Shown here in pieces: positions 44,927 to 55,793 of a stretch of 64,000 bases of DNA. The notes under the pieces are model-generated. The model saw only the letters and a program-made list of their open reading frames with translations. It was not told where the DNA came from and made no database searches. Source of the stretch: Flammulina velutipes (Eukaryota; Basidiomycota; Agaricomycetes; Agaricales; Physalacriaceae). Numbering within the stretch: position 1 is the first letter of the stretch; each line of letters opens with the position of its first letter. A program made the position numbers and the translations under genes. The DNA lies in NCBI GenBank assembly GCA_011800155.1, contig CM022371.1:1674001-1738000 (forward strand), written 5' to 3'.

Positions 44927-46669
44927 CTACTTCTTCGATATGTGTACCACTGTGAGAAAACGTCAACATACGGAGGACGCGACAGGAAAGTCAAGTTACC
45001 GTCTTCATCCTCCAGAACGTGGTCTAAGCCAACCTTTTGTCCACGAGTGTGCTTCGCACTTGCACCCCATACCACAGCGCTAACAAGATCAGACAGTGGA
45101 ACATTGAAGTTATAGTTGGCAGACTTACTATTTCATCTGCTTTGCAATCTCTTTGTGAATAGAACTACAGAAATCATCCACGGTGCATTTGCCGCGCCGA
45201 AGGACGACAGGAGAGGAATAATCCGGAGCCAGTCCTCTTGGTTTGGTGTAGACGCGCACGAGATTGAGGGTGTCCCACATTTTCTCGATGAGTTCGTCGA
45301 TGTTCATCCACTCCTTGGAGGAGACGGGGACGGACATGGGGATTTTGTAGCTGTGTGGATGGTATTAAGTCGTTGAGTAGCAGGTGGTGGTGTGTAACGC
45401 ACAGTAAATCGAGCTCCTCTATTGAGATTGCGTCGATCTTGTCCTAGTGAGTGTTGGGCACTATAGAGAAGAATGACAACCGACCTTGTTGAGTACATAT
45501 ATGGCGGGTATGTATACGCTATATAGACCATCAGCGAGCGAACAGAGAAGAAAGTGGCCACCACACACCGATTTCCTTCAATGACGTCCACTAAATCATC
45601 CGCTGTGGCGTTGGGTTCGCGAATGGCAATATCTGCGTTGTTAATCTTGTACTCGCTGAGAATGGCTTTGATTTCGTCTTGGTCAATGTTGGTGAGAGGG
45701 ACGGTGTTTGTTATGGCTATTCCTCCTTTCTCTTTTCGCCTGACGAGGATTTGCGGTGGGCGTTTGTTGAGTCGGATACCGAAGCCTTCGAGTTCGGACT
45801 CGATAATCTTTTTGTCGCCCAGGGGCTTGAGAACGTCGAGGACGATGAATATGAGGTTGCAAGTACGAGCGACTGGGTGGTGTGAGTAAAACGCTGGGGA
45901 TGCAATGACAGAACGCACCGGCGATGACTGGGGGATATAATTCAGCAAGTGCAGGGAGAGGACTGAACGGTAAACACACCTTGTCGACCTCTTCCTCGAC
46001 CATCGTTTGCTCCCTCGATGATACCGGCTGATTAACGAGATGAGAGACGGCACGGGCATGTGCAGGCCGACTTACGCAAATCGAGAATCTGTATAGGTGC
46101 GCCATGGACCTTGACAGTACCGGGCACGGTCGTGAGGGTTGTAAAGTCGATGGCGGAGACTTCAGAATGTGTTCCGGTGAGTTTTGACATTAGTGTAGAC
46201 TGGCAAGCGTGAGGAGATGCAGGCTGATTGACATGAGTGAGCTACCTTTCCGACTGAGGGAAATCCAACGAATCCAACGGATGCTATGCCTGTTCTTTAC
46301 TGGATATTGATATTTAGCTGTGAATTGAGCGGAATGCTGACCTTGCTACATCGAAGCCGAGGCCACCACCTCCGCCGCCACTGCTCGCTGGGGAGATGAG
46401 TTCGCGGCGGAGCTTTGCAAGCTTTGCCTTGAGCTGGCCAAGATGGTAGCTCGTGGCCTTATTCTTTTGGGCTGAGAAATAAACGGTCAACAGGCGTTGG
46501 AACGACAGAGATTGCGTTCACTTTTGGCCTGCGAAGAGTTCAGACCAAACTCTTGACTTGAATTCGGACAGAAAGTACCATCTCATCTTCGATTTCCTGT
46601 CGTAATTCATGAATAAAAAGCAGATTGGATGCATAAAAGACACACTTTAATTTTTTGAACGGTGGTCAT
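44927..46669 (-). CDS. RBG1: developmentally regulated GTP-binding protein 1 (DRG1/Rbg1)
   Basis: Ribosome-associated TRAFAC GTPase that, with its DFRP partner (Tma46), resolves stalled translation. Spliced protein of about 367 residues: [34 protein letters not shown], a Gly-rich stretch, G1 [20 protein letters not shown], switch region [21 protein letters not shown]3 [25 protein letters not shown]4 VLNKID, and a TGS domain ending VLEDEDVVHISKK. This agrees with DRG1 rather than DRG2. About nine introns, the first after eight codons and the last splitting the codon before VVHISKK. It is divergent from the KCH1-like gene with 217 bp between starts. Confidence 0.94.
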
Positions 46670-46886
46670 TGTTGAGGATGCGTTTCGGGGTTTGCCGATC
46701 CTCCCTTTGCACCGTAACAACCATCGCTTGTTCTCTCCTTTCTCGGCGTCGCCGTCGTCGTCGTTTATCCATTCTTTTACCGCCTCCTTGGTCGTCTGCA
46801 CCGCTTCATCGCTCGTCGCCATCTCTCCTCGTTCATGCGCTTGTCCGAATCCTACACTCGAATCATAGCCAGCACAATACTTTAAA

Positions 46887-48816
46887 ATGTGCTTTACTGG
46901 GCCAAAGTGGAAGCGAGAAATCGTTCCAGACCACAAAGTGAGCTCCCAGTTTGCGTAGAAACAACGGCGCTCAGACGACGTCCAGTTTGACTTTGTCGAC
47001 ACGCGAGAGTTCGTAGACGATGGCTGGTTCATGCGCCTAAAGTGCGTACCATTCAGTATGCCGTACCCATACAATTCATTTCATCTCCCTTTACAGGTAT
47101 ATGTGGCTCTATGTCATCGTTCTAAAGTCGTTTGCCGTATACATCGTCGATATCTACACCGCCACAACCATGTTGTCCACCTCGACGTGGTCCAACGAAA
47201 TCTTCAACCAGGACTGCGAAGACCTTGGCTGCGTTACAATCCCTTTCGAAACCGGAAAATGGCTCTTTGTGGGCTGCATCATCTTTTCCTTCCTTTTGGT
47301 ACGCTCGCCCATTGTTCTCCGTCATACCCGCCTTACACTTCCACAGCTCGGCTACGAGTCCTACAAATCAAGAAAAATCGTCGCTAGTCGAGATATTTCT
47401 TACGCCTTCACCAACGTGATGGCCAACAACTACTACTCCATCCGTACGTTCCGTCCTCCCTCGCCTAAATGTACTACCCACTTACCCACCTCCCAGGATC
47501 CTACCCGCACTTTTGTTTCTTCGACCACATCAGCAACTCTACCAAGACGAGCGATGACTTTGCATTCTTCGTCTTCTTCACCTTCAAGAGTGCGTTTCAC
47601 ATTCTGCTGTAAGCGCCAACTGACCCCGAGATAGGTTGGAAACGATTGCTGTTGGCCGATGGACCCCGACAGACCATCAATGCCCTAACTCTCTATGCCG
47701 TCTATCTAATTCACAGAGACGAAGGGCCATGGTACGATGTTACCAAGTTCTTCAACGGAAACTCTGCCTCCACAACTGGTCTTACTCTTTCCACCCTCTT
47801 CACCGTCATCATCTTCGCTGGCTCCCTTTTACTCCTCATCATCGCCGCCTTGTGCTACGTTCCACTTTTATGTCACATCCGCGGAAACTTGAAGGTATGG
47901 CGACCGTTAATTATTCCATCAGTCGCTCACGTATCTTGCAGGAATACTGCTGTCACAAAGTGGACAAGGTTTGTCCATATCACCATCTGCCTTATCAATT
48001 AAACTTAATGTGCAACACTAGCGTATCGACACTGTCATCAAGCGCCGACAGAAGCAGCGATTGGCAGAAGCCAACAAATTCGCTCAGAAAGAGGCCAGAG
48101 GCGACTATTCTCATCTTAAGAACAAGAAGGGTGAAATGGTCCACCAGCCGCTCCCACAACCGACACTGCCCAACTTGTCAGTTGACGACGACTTTGATGA
48201 CCGCGCTTCTGTTCTTACTCGTGGGACCGGTGCACCGCCCAGCACGTACACCCAAGATCAGTACTACTACGCCGACAACAAGAGCGAATATCCTCCTCCC
48301 ATGCCAGCCTACAATCCTGCGTTAACCTACCAGAACCCTGGATCATACGCAAACTTCAACCCATCACAACCGAGCTTCGGCCGCGAGGAATCGCTATACA
48401 ACTACCCTCCCCCTCAAGGCATGTACGATGACGACAACGAAAGTACCGTCCATCTAGCAGGAGCCGCAGCTCCATTCGGCCACCAATCTCAATCTTCAGT
48501 AGCCCTCGACAGGCCAGGGACAGCGCCACCACTGAATGCATACGGCACTGGCGCACCAGGACCACGCTACGACCCACACGACGTGTACCAAGGACGCGCC
48601 GCTACGACCAGTCCAGACCAATCACGGCGTGTGCCACAGCAGCAGTCATTCGCGTCAGCTGGATTGGCTTACGATGATGCACCAGATTACTACAGCAACA
48701 GTAATAATTACGCTGCACATCCTTCACATTCCCAGTATGCGTCTCACTCGGGTGAGCAAGGATATGGGTACGGTGGACGACAGAATGATGGAGGCGCTGG
48801 TGGTTATGCCGTGTAA
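46887..48816 (+). CDS. KCH1: Kch1-type low-affinity potassium transporter
   Basis: Fungal plasma-membrane protein of the Kch1/Prm6 family, which drives potassium influx and the calcium response to pheromone or ER stress in yeast. Start MCFTGPKWKREIVPDHKF; then KYMWLYVIVLKSFAVYIVDI, STSTWSNEIFNQDCEDLGCV, ETGKWLFVGCIIFSFLLLGY, RSYPHFCFFDHISNSTKTSD, FFTFKSWKRLLLADGPRQTI, FTVIIFAGSLLLLIIAALCY, and the juxtamembrane LCHIRGNLKEYCCHKVDKRI. This gives about four membrane segments. The remaining 240 residues are cytoplasmic, Tyr/Pro/Ser-rich and disordered (YNYPPPQGMYDDDNESTVHL). Six exons, all joining in phase. Confidence 0.92.
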
Positions 48817-49001
48817 TGGGACACTTTTTTCACACTTTTAAATTACATTTCAACTATAGCATTTGCGTTCATGGTCAACTGCGTTGCTAGATGTATAACA
48901 GCAGGATATATTATTATTGCATAGCTTCCTGAGGTCATTTGAAAAAGGAGAGTACATAATTATGAGGGTATCTATCCGTTAGATAATGTGGCGTAAATTA
49001 G

Positions 49002-49891
49002 TTAACTAAGCTTCTCCCAGACAATGACTACGATGAGTATAACCAAGACCGCAATAATTGCGCCAGTGACAAGCCGTTGCTGATACATCCTGGAGAGCAA
49101 CGGTGTTAGTAGAACCTAAGCAGAGATGGGAATAACGTAGGGAACAGTGAAGTGGACGAACCTCCGAATCATAGCTTTCAGCGTGTTGGAAGCTCTGTCT
49201 ATAGAACCATCGGCTCTTTGTATCTGCAGCCGAGTCAATAAAGAGTTACAGAGGTGGTACTGAGGACACGTACCGTATCACGGGAATTCTCAATCTGCTC
49301 CCGCTGAAGTCTGAGATTGGACAATATGCCGGCACCCTGCTCTTCAGTTTCCAATGCGAGTCTCTGCGACTCGTGTAGACGCTTGGTGCCATCTTCCAGC
49401 AGAGAAGTTCCCGCCAAAAGTCGCGAGCGGTCGCTCACGCCGTAGGGCTCGTCAGATGAGAATGGCTGCGCAGAGGACAACAGCGATGCGCGTGCGACGC
49501 TTTGGTTCTGCTCCTTGAAGAGTTTCTTGTACTTTGCGAGGTCTGCTTTGGCTGTTCGTAGGCGTGATTGGTATTGCGGTCGTATGGATTGGGGGATGCC
49601 TTGGATTTCAATGTCCATTTGGGCGACCTGGGAGCAGGTTGGATGAGGGGATATGGAAGCTGGGTGGGCGTACCATTTCGTCCGCTTCGTCGAGTTCGAG
49701 GTCTGCGCGTCTCAGTGTGGCCTTGCGTTCGTCTGGGGAAGGATGAGGAGGACAATGGAAGCGTTGAGCTGAGCTGACTGGCCGGCATTCTCTGTTCCCT
49801 CTGACTCTTCTAGTTTCGTGCGTAGGCTGTCTATGAGCTCTTTGTAGTCCTGCTCGTAAGAGTCGAAGAGCGATGTCGGTGAAGAGTCCAT
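49002..49891 (-). CDS. VTI1: Qb-SNARE Vti1
   Basis: v-SNARE for Golgi, endosome and vacuole fusion. About 235 residues: MDSSPTSLFDSYEQDYKELI, an N-terminal three-helix (Habc) region (RKATLRRADLELDEADEM, VAQMDIEIQGIPQSIRPQYQ, RLRTAKADLAKYKKLFKEQ), the SNARE motif ESQRLALETEEQGAGILSNL through REQIENSRDTIQRADGSIDR and ASNTLKAMIRR, and a C-terminal anchor QRLVTGAIIAVLVILIVVIV ending WEKLS. Start codon 49891 is 66 bp from that of EMC3 on the other strand. Confidence 0.92.
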
Positions 49892-49957
49892 TGGTGAAGA
49901 TGATGGTGGTAAGAGGCAGAGGTGATGTAACGGTCTGATCTACTCTTGACGCGAACC
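49892..49957. promoter_or_regulatory. 66-bp divergent promoter, VTI1 / EMC3
   Basis: The entire space between two start codons of secretory-pathway genes. No TATA box visible; both leaders must fit here or overlap. Confidence 0.55.
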
Positions 49958-51002
49958 ATGACTAGCTCAACGTGAGTATCTTCATTATTCCTCTTCGTTG
50001 CTCACAAAAACGCAGTGGTTCCCTCTACTTGGACCCCCAGATACGGGACTGGGTGCTCTTCCCAATTACGTTGGTCATGGCAAGCATTCCGTGCGCGCAA
50101 TTGAACGAATGCCTTACGAAATGCTTAGATTCTGGTTGGCATCCTCCGCCACTACGTCGTCCAGACCCTCCAAACTGCACCAAAAAAGCTTCCCCGCGCA
50201 GCTATCAGAGAACAGTGCGTCCGCCATGTTTCCCTATCCCGACTTGTGTGCTAAATACACGTAGACGGGCGCTTGCACGGTCGCAGATCTTACGTGCCAC
50301 CTCTGCCAACTCACCTATACCCCCGAACTACTACAACTCCATCTCCAAGCACCTCTCCGACGCGTTCCAGTCTGGCACTTATCTCAAGGACGGCGGCAAA
50401 GAGACGACGACTGCGCCACCTAACCCGTTGACTGACCCCGCTGCTATGGACGGCATGATGTCGGGAATGAAGACACAGATGGTCATGATGGTCCCTCAGA
50501 TGGTCATTATGGGATGGATCAACTTTTTCTTCCAAGGCTTCGTGTTGAGTAAGCCTTAGCATTTGTGGCGCACGCGTTCCGTACTAAATTCCTCACAGTC
50601 AAACTTCCGTTCCCGCTTACGCTCGGCTTCAAAGCTATGCTTCAGAGAGGTATTGAGACCCCCGACATGGATGTCCGATGGGTGTCTTCGCTATCCTGGT
50701 ATTTTTTAAACTTTTTTGGGTTGAACGGGTTGTATCGTATCATCCTCGGTGGCGATAATGGTTAGTCACACATTGTCTCTGGAACCCTACGCTGATGCGC
50801 GTTTTCAGCTGCCTCCGAGGCGCTTGCCGCATCTCCCTTTGCTGGAGCAGGAGCAGGTGCCATGCCGGCAGGACAGCCGCAAGATTTTGCGAAACTATTT
50901 AAAGCCGAAAAGGACAACCTGGCATTTTCGAGTGGTCTGTACCAGTGGGTCGGGGAGGACGTAGAGGATAGAATACTGCGCAAGTATGGCAAACTGTCAT
51001 AG
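49958..51002 (+). CDS. EMC3: ER membrane protein complex subunit 3 (EMC3)
   Basis: Oxa1-superfamily insertase subunit of the EMC, which inserts tail-anchored and multipass proteins into the ER. Spliced protein: [118 protein letters not shown], and [20 protein letters not shown], ending [12 protein letters not shown]. All are EMC3 hallmarks. The intron at 50080-50128 is GC-AG (ATG|GCAAGC): the frame happens to be open through it, but only its removal restores the conserved helix. Other introns are GT-AG. One intron carries a TGTGGCGC octamer (50564-50571). Confidence 0.93.
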
Positions 51003-51162
51003 TTCAGCACAAGCAACGTTTGCCCGTCCACGAGTTACTCTCCAACCACGAGTGCTATGATCAGCGTTTCACTCTTGAACTGCATGTGGCCTCCCTATAG
51101 CAGAGGCCGAGAGCTATCAGGATCAAGATAGATCCCACAATTATACTACTTTCTTCACGACT

Positions 51163-53089
51163 ATGGCCAGCTCGAATGGTTTAGTGTGTTTTACGAATTG
51201 CTTGCTCGCCCAGGAGGATGGGACACTGCTAGAGAAGGATCTCTGGATAGACCAACAGCGGGGGATCATTCTGGATGCACAGGTAGCGTCGGCAAGCTGT
51301 TGATTTATGGTTTTGAGCTAATTTGAAGCAGAAAACGTTCTTTAAAAGAAACGAGCGACCAGCAACTGTCATCGACCTTGGAGGAAATATTCTGAGGTTT
51401 GTCTCCGCCATCCACTAGCATCACTCTGCGTTCAATCAAAGTGCAGTCCTGGCTTGATTGACATCCAAATCAACGGAGCCTATGGTGTTGATTTTTCAGT
51501 CTTTGACGGCGATGAGCAGGCATACAGACATGGCTTGGAGAACGTTGCAAAGAAGATAGTAGAGACTGGTGTGACTTCGTACGCATTCTTGCTACCGATA
51601 TCATGCTGATACTAATAACGTCCTCTGAAGACTTGTCCCGACTATTATCGTACGTGCCTTGCTCCGTCCGTGAACGACTTTTCATCTCGTTATGTAGACC
51701 CAAGAGAGATCACTATACCCCACCCTCCTCCGTCTGCTACGCCCATTGACTGCCCCAAAGTCTGCCAGTCTCCTCGGATGGCATGCAGAGGGCCCATTTA
51801 TCGACATGGCCAAGCGCGGAGCGCATGCTCCGTCCTTCCTGCTGACAGCCCCACAAGGCTTTACGTCGTTCGAAGAGCTGTATGGATCTTCTAATCTCGC
51901 AGACGCAAAGAGCTGGCAAGCAGGCGAGGACGAGACCAGCGTGCGGATCATAACCGCCGCCCCAGAAATCGAGGGAGTCATGGACGCGGTATCCGAATTG
52001 GACAAGCGTGGCGTGGTTTACTCTATTGGACACAGGTCGGTACCCCCTACCCCAGATCCTTGGTCTTTGTGTGCTCACCTAACCCTTCAAAGTGTCGCGT
52101 CTTCGGAAATCGCAACTGCAGCCGTACGCAACGGCGCGCGTCTCATCACGCATCTCTTCAACGCGATGCCCCAGCTGCACCACCGCGATCCGTCCATCAT
52201 CGGGCTCCTCAGCGCTTCCCCGCATTATACGTCCCATTTCTCCCCGCTTACGGGGCATTTGTACTCTGGCGTGCAGTCGCCTGTTCGTCCCGGACGAAAG
52301 ATCGGTGGGATCGGGTCGCCAGTTGCAGGATCCGAGGCGTTCCATGAGAACGACACTCCGCCCCAGACGCCCTTGTTCAAGCGGGGGAAACCACTTGAGC
52401 TGGGCCAGAAGGACTTTACGAGGCCTTTCTACGAGCTCATCGTTGATGGGATACACTCCCATCCTAATTCCGTCCGCGTATGTTCCGTTCTTCGTCCCAT
52501 TGTTTGTTGCTTATCTATGGTGGTGGCTAGTTGGCATACTCAGCATATCCCGAGGGCTGTATCCTGATTACGGACGGTGAGTTCATGGATTTCTCTGGAT
52601 GTACGGTATGTGATATTAGACCGATCTAGCGATGAAGATCCTGGATCCTCATCTCCAAGATGGCGTGCACGAGTGGCGCGACGGCAAACGTTTTGTCAAG
52701 GAGGGTGATAAGCTCTACCTCGAAGGCACCAATACCCTCGCTGGGAGGTAAAACATATATAAACGTCTGCTAGTGTCCTCGCTAATACCTGGACAGTGTT
52801 GTCACTCTGGACAAGTGTGTGCGTAACTTTGCTCTGTTCACTGGCTGTGGGCTGGGTGACGCCCTCAAGTGTGTCACGTTCAATCCGGCAAAGTATAGCT
52901 GCTTTTTTGGCTCCACTCCCGTATTTATTCTGATCAACATTTCTGTGTAGATGCTTGGGAATAGAACAACGGAAGGGCACTTTGCGTCCGGGTGCAGACG
53001 CAGATCTCGTCGTGCTTGACAAGCAAGGATTCGTGCTCCGTACTTGGGTCAAAGGGCAGGAAGCGTGGTCGAACGGGTGGAATGTCTAA
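51163..53089 (+). CDS. N-acetylglucosamine-6-phosphate deacetylase
   Basis: Amidohydrolase that removes acetate from GlcNAc-6-P, a step in catabolism of chitin-derived GlcNAc. Motifs: CFTNCLLAQEDGTLLEKDLW, PGLIDIQINGAYGVDFSVFD, LLGWHAEGPFIDMAKRGAHA (metal-binding His and Glu), RGVVYSIGHSVASSEIATAA, ARLITHLFNAMPQLHHRDPS, FYELIVDGIHSHPNSVRLAY and CILITDAMKI, with the catalytic Asp. The C-terminus returns to the small beta domain (ADLVVLDKQGFVLRTWVKGQ). An insertion of about 60 residues (52240-52400) before the substrate lid, rich in Pro and Gly, is longer than in bacterial NagA. Ten or so introns. No other GlcNAc-catabolic gene adjoins it. Confidence 0.9.
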
Positions 53090-53360
53090 ACCCTTGTGGC
53101 GCAAAGAAAATCACTCTGGAGGGTATATATGGTTCTATTTCGAGAAAGAGTACAGCTACATGGGCAAGGCTTCACGTTGATGTTATACATAGTATGTGTA
53201 TAAGTAGATAGCACTCAATCACCGCCCCAATCCTCACGAGAGGAAACAACGGGAAGTATAAGAAAGAAAAGGTACACGGAATTGGTACACAGCCTGATGA
53301 TTTCCGTTGGTCAGGAGGATGGCGATGATTGACGATACGTACGATACAGAAATTATTTGA

Positions 53361-54181
53361 TTAGACAAGCCCGTCGTACAGTGATAATGCCTGGGGGAGA
53401 GTGAGATGAAGTGTGTGAATGGACGATGTGTACGGACCTGTACGATAGTGGGATCTTGTTTACTGCCTTCTACGAACTCATCATAGGTGAGCTTGGCATC
53501 TTTGTCCCTATCCATGTTGTGGAAGATCTTGTCGACGCGCTGATTGCACAGGTTTAGCGCCAAGACCGTGTATAATGGGCGGATAAGTGCATACCTTTTC
53601 TGGGGTGTCCTCGTCCGAGGGTAGCTTTACCATTTCGCCGGTCATTTTGTATATTGACTGTACGATCTGGAGCATTTCGTTGTAAGTGATAAAGCCGTCT
53701 TTGTCGAGGTCGTAGAGCTGGAAGGCCCCTGTGTATGTGATAAATGGCGGTATGACGTCGAGACAGATGAATCACGCACATTTGAGTTTCTCGTCGAGCC
53801 TGCCTCTGCTGGTTACGCTGAGGGCGCAGATAAACTCTTTAAAGTCGATAGTCCCGTTCTTGTTCTCGTCAAAGACATTGAAGACATAGTCTGCAAATTC
53901 TGCGGGGTCGCCGAACGGGAAGAACTGCTTGTAGATGCGACTGAACTCGGTCTTATCGAGCTGTCCAGATGGACAATCCTTACGGAATCCCTTGTACCTG
54001 CGGTGCGTTAGAAGAGAAGACTATGATGGATAGCTGTACAGACCATTGCTGGAGCTCCTTCTTGTCGACTGGTGGCGGTGATGAGCATAGAAAGAGTAAA
54101 GTGGGTATAGGACGCACAGTACGTGTTCTTCTGGAGATCCTGTAGCTGTTCTGGCGTGAGCTTTGACTGCGATTTTCCCAT
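53361..54181 (-). CDS. neuronal calcium sensor 1 / frequenin homologue
   Basis: N-myristoylated calcium sensor; yeast Frq1 activates the PI 4-kinase Pik1. About 190 residues: [18 protein letters not shown] (Gly2 and Ser6 of a myristoylation site), [22 protein letters not shown]2 loop [14 protein letters not shown]3 [14 protein letters not shown]4 [12 protein letters not shown], then the C-terminal [10 protein letters not shown] and [11 protein letters not shown]1 is degenerate (CPSG), as in the whole family. Several introns; the last exon is just nine codons and sits behind an 80-bp intron. Convergent with the deacetylase gene. Confidence 0.95.
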
Positions 54182-54484
54182 TATTTGCTGAGATGGGGGA
54201 AGGTTGTCAAGATGGGATGAAGCACGTGCACTTTACTGCGAGGCTGTGCGCTGTGCGTGCTCGGACATCAAGCGCGAGGCAAGGCTCGTGCAGCGACTCG
54301 TGCTTGTTGGTGTCGTTATTAGTCTGTTTCAAGGTTAGTTCAACGGGTTCTACTTGTCCACCACTAGCTTGCTTCAATATTTACTATCTGCTCTTATGTT
54401 TTCCATCAGTGCCCCCACAGGGCGCCCACATGCTGTCTGTTCCTTCTCACTCAGTCTATATCTAGCTTTCTCTCTATCTCTACA
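54182..54484. other. divergent promoter region
   Basis: About 300 bp between the frequenin start (-) and the Cys-rich protein start (+). CT-rich just before 54485. No gene. Confidence 0.5.
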
Positions 54485-55715
54485 ATGTGTCACGTATTCG
54501 GTTCAATCGAACAGGCTATAAGCACTTGCCCTATGTGCAAGGTCTTCCCCCATGCCAACAGGTAGGGTGTTCCCATCTATCCCCTGCTAAGTAATGATGC
54601 TCACCGCCGCGCTACAGATGCCCCCATACGCTCGAGGTCTGTCGGAATCGCACAAATCATCCACGCCACGACGTACTCTATCTCAAGAATGCCGAAGGTG
54701 CGCGAACCACATAGTATTTGCTTCCGCCACAATTTATCTTGACCGCCTCTTATTCTAGTCGATCTCTTCAACGGCTGTGGTTTCTGCAAGGTATGTACAT
54801 CTCAAGTGCATCCACATCGTCTGACGTTCCCAGTGGGCACGTCTGAATCCCGGTACCCCTCAGAAACCAATATATAACAATCCAGGATGGCCTGGATGTT
54901 GTCGTCCGCCGTCAGCCTCCGAACAGCGTCTTATCCAAGCTGCAGACTGGCGGTCTGTCAGCAAGATCCACCAGATACCCATTCCTGCGGACGTCAAGGC
55001 CGTGCTTGACAACTTCTCGCCCAAAGCTTCACGCATCAAGCCTCCTCCGTCGCTGGACCGAAAGCACAGTAACAGTCCCCCTTCGCGCGCAAGTCCCACT
55101 CTGCCCAAATCAGCTGCCATCGCTGTCCCGGGAAAGCCACGGTCCGGAGGCAGCCCCAAGCAGGGCAGCGCGTCGTTATCGAGCAGTCTCTCCCGAAGTA
55201 CTGGCTCCAGTACTTTGGGAGAGCAGCGGCGCTTGGAAGGCACCCACTCGCCGAATCGTAGAAATCTAGACTTGGATACACCGCGGAAACAGCCTGCCAA
55301 ATCGGTTACGCCCACTGCTTCCCCTGCGTCCAAAGTCGTGAATGGGAACGGCCGTTCAGACGCGCGACGATTGTCGATACCGCCCACGACTCCCAAAGCA
55401 CCAACTTCGAAGATCGCTGAGCAGATACTCGCCTCGCGACCTGCAAGCAGAGACGACGACGAGGTGTCTACGACGTCTGGAAGCAGCGGGAGTGGGTCGC
55501 TGAGTGATAACACGGTGACCTCTGATGGAGGATTCACGGACTACCTTTCGGATGAGTCAGAGGCAGAGCTTCAGCGACAGGCAGAAGCAAAGGCTGCGCT
55601 TGTAGCCCAGAATGCACGGGAAGAAATGGAATTTAGGGCTGCACGGCTGAAGCTGACGGACGTGGATTTGAGCCCTCCCACATCCTGGAACGCTACCAAT
55701 CCAGAGGGAGAGTAG
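54485..55715 (+). CDS. unknown protein with Cys/His-rich N-terminus and disordered tail
   Basis: I do not recognise the family. Four exons, about 325 residues. The first ~90 residues carry a regular Cys/His spacing: MCHVFG, CPMCKVFPH, CPHTLEVC, HPRHDVLY and NGCGFCKWA, then GWPGCC. This could bind zinc. Residues ~100-325 are low-complexity, Ser/Pro/Thr-rich and basic (SKASRIKPPPSLDRKHS style), with an acidic Ser patch (SGSGSLSDNTVTSDGG) and a short C-terminal helix EAELQRQAEAKAALVAQNAR. The stop is 78 bp before the next start, in the same direction. Confidence 0.75.
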
Positions 55716-55793
55716 TAGTAGTTCAGTAATAGTTGTAAATAAATTGTTATTTAAAGTTGCCACGCGACGTGTAGCACTTGTCCTCCTACATTG

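Noticed and set aside
54860..55537. 225-codon minus-strand frame under the Cys/His-rich protein
   Set aside because: It mirrors a Ser/Pro-rich coding region on the plus strand, which often leaves antisense frames open.
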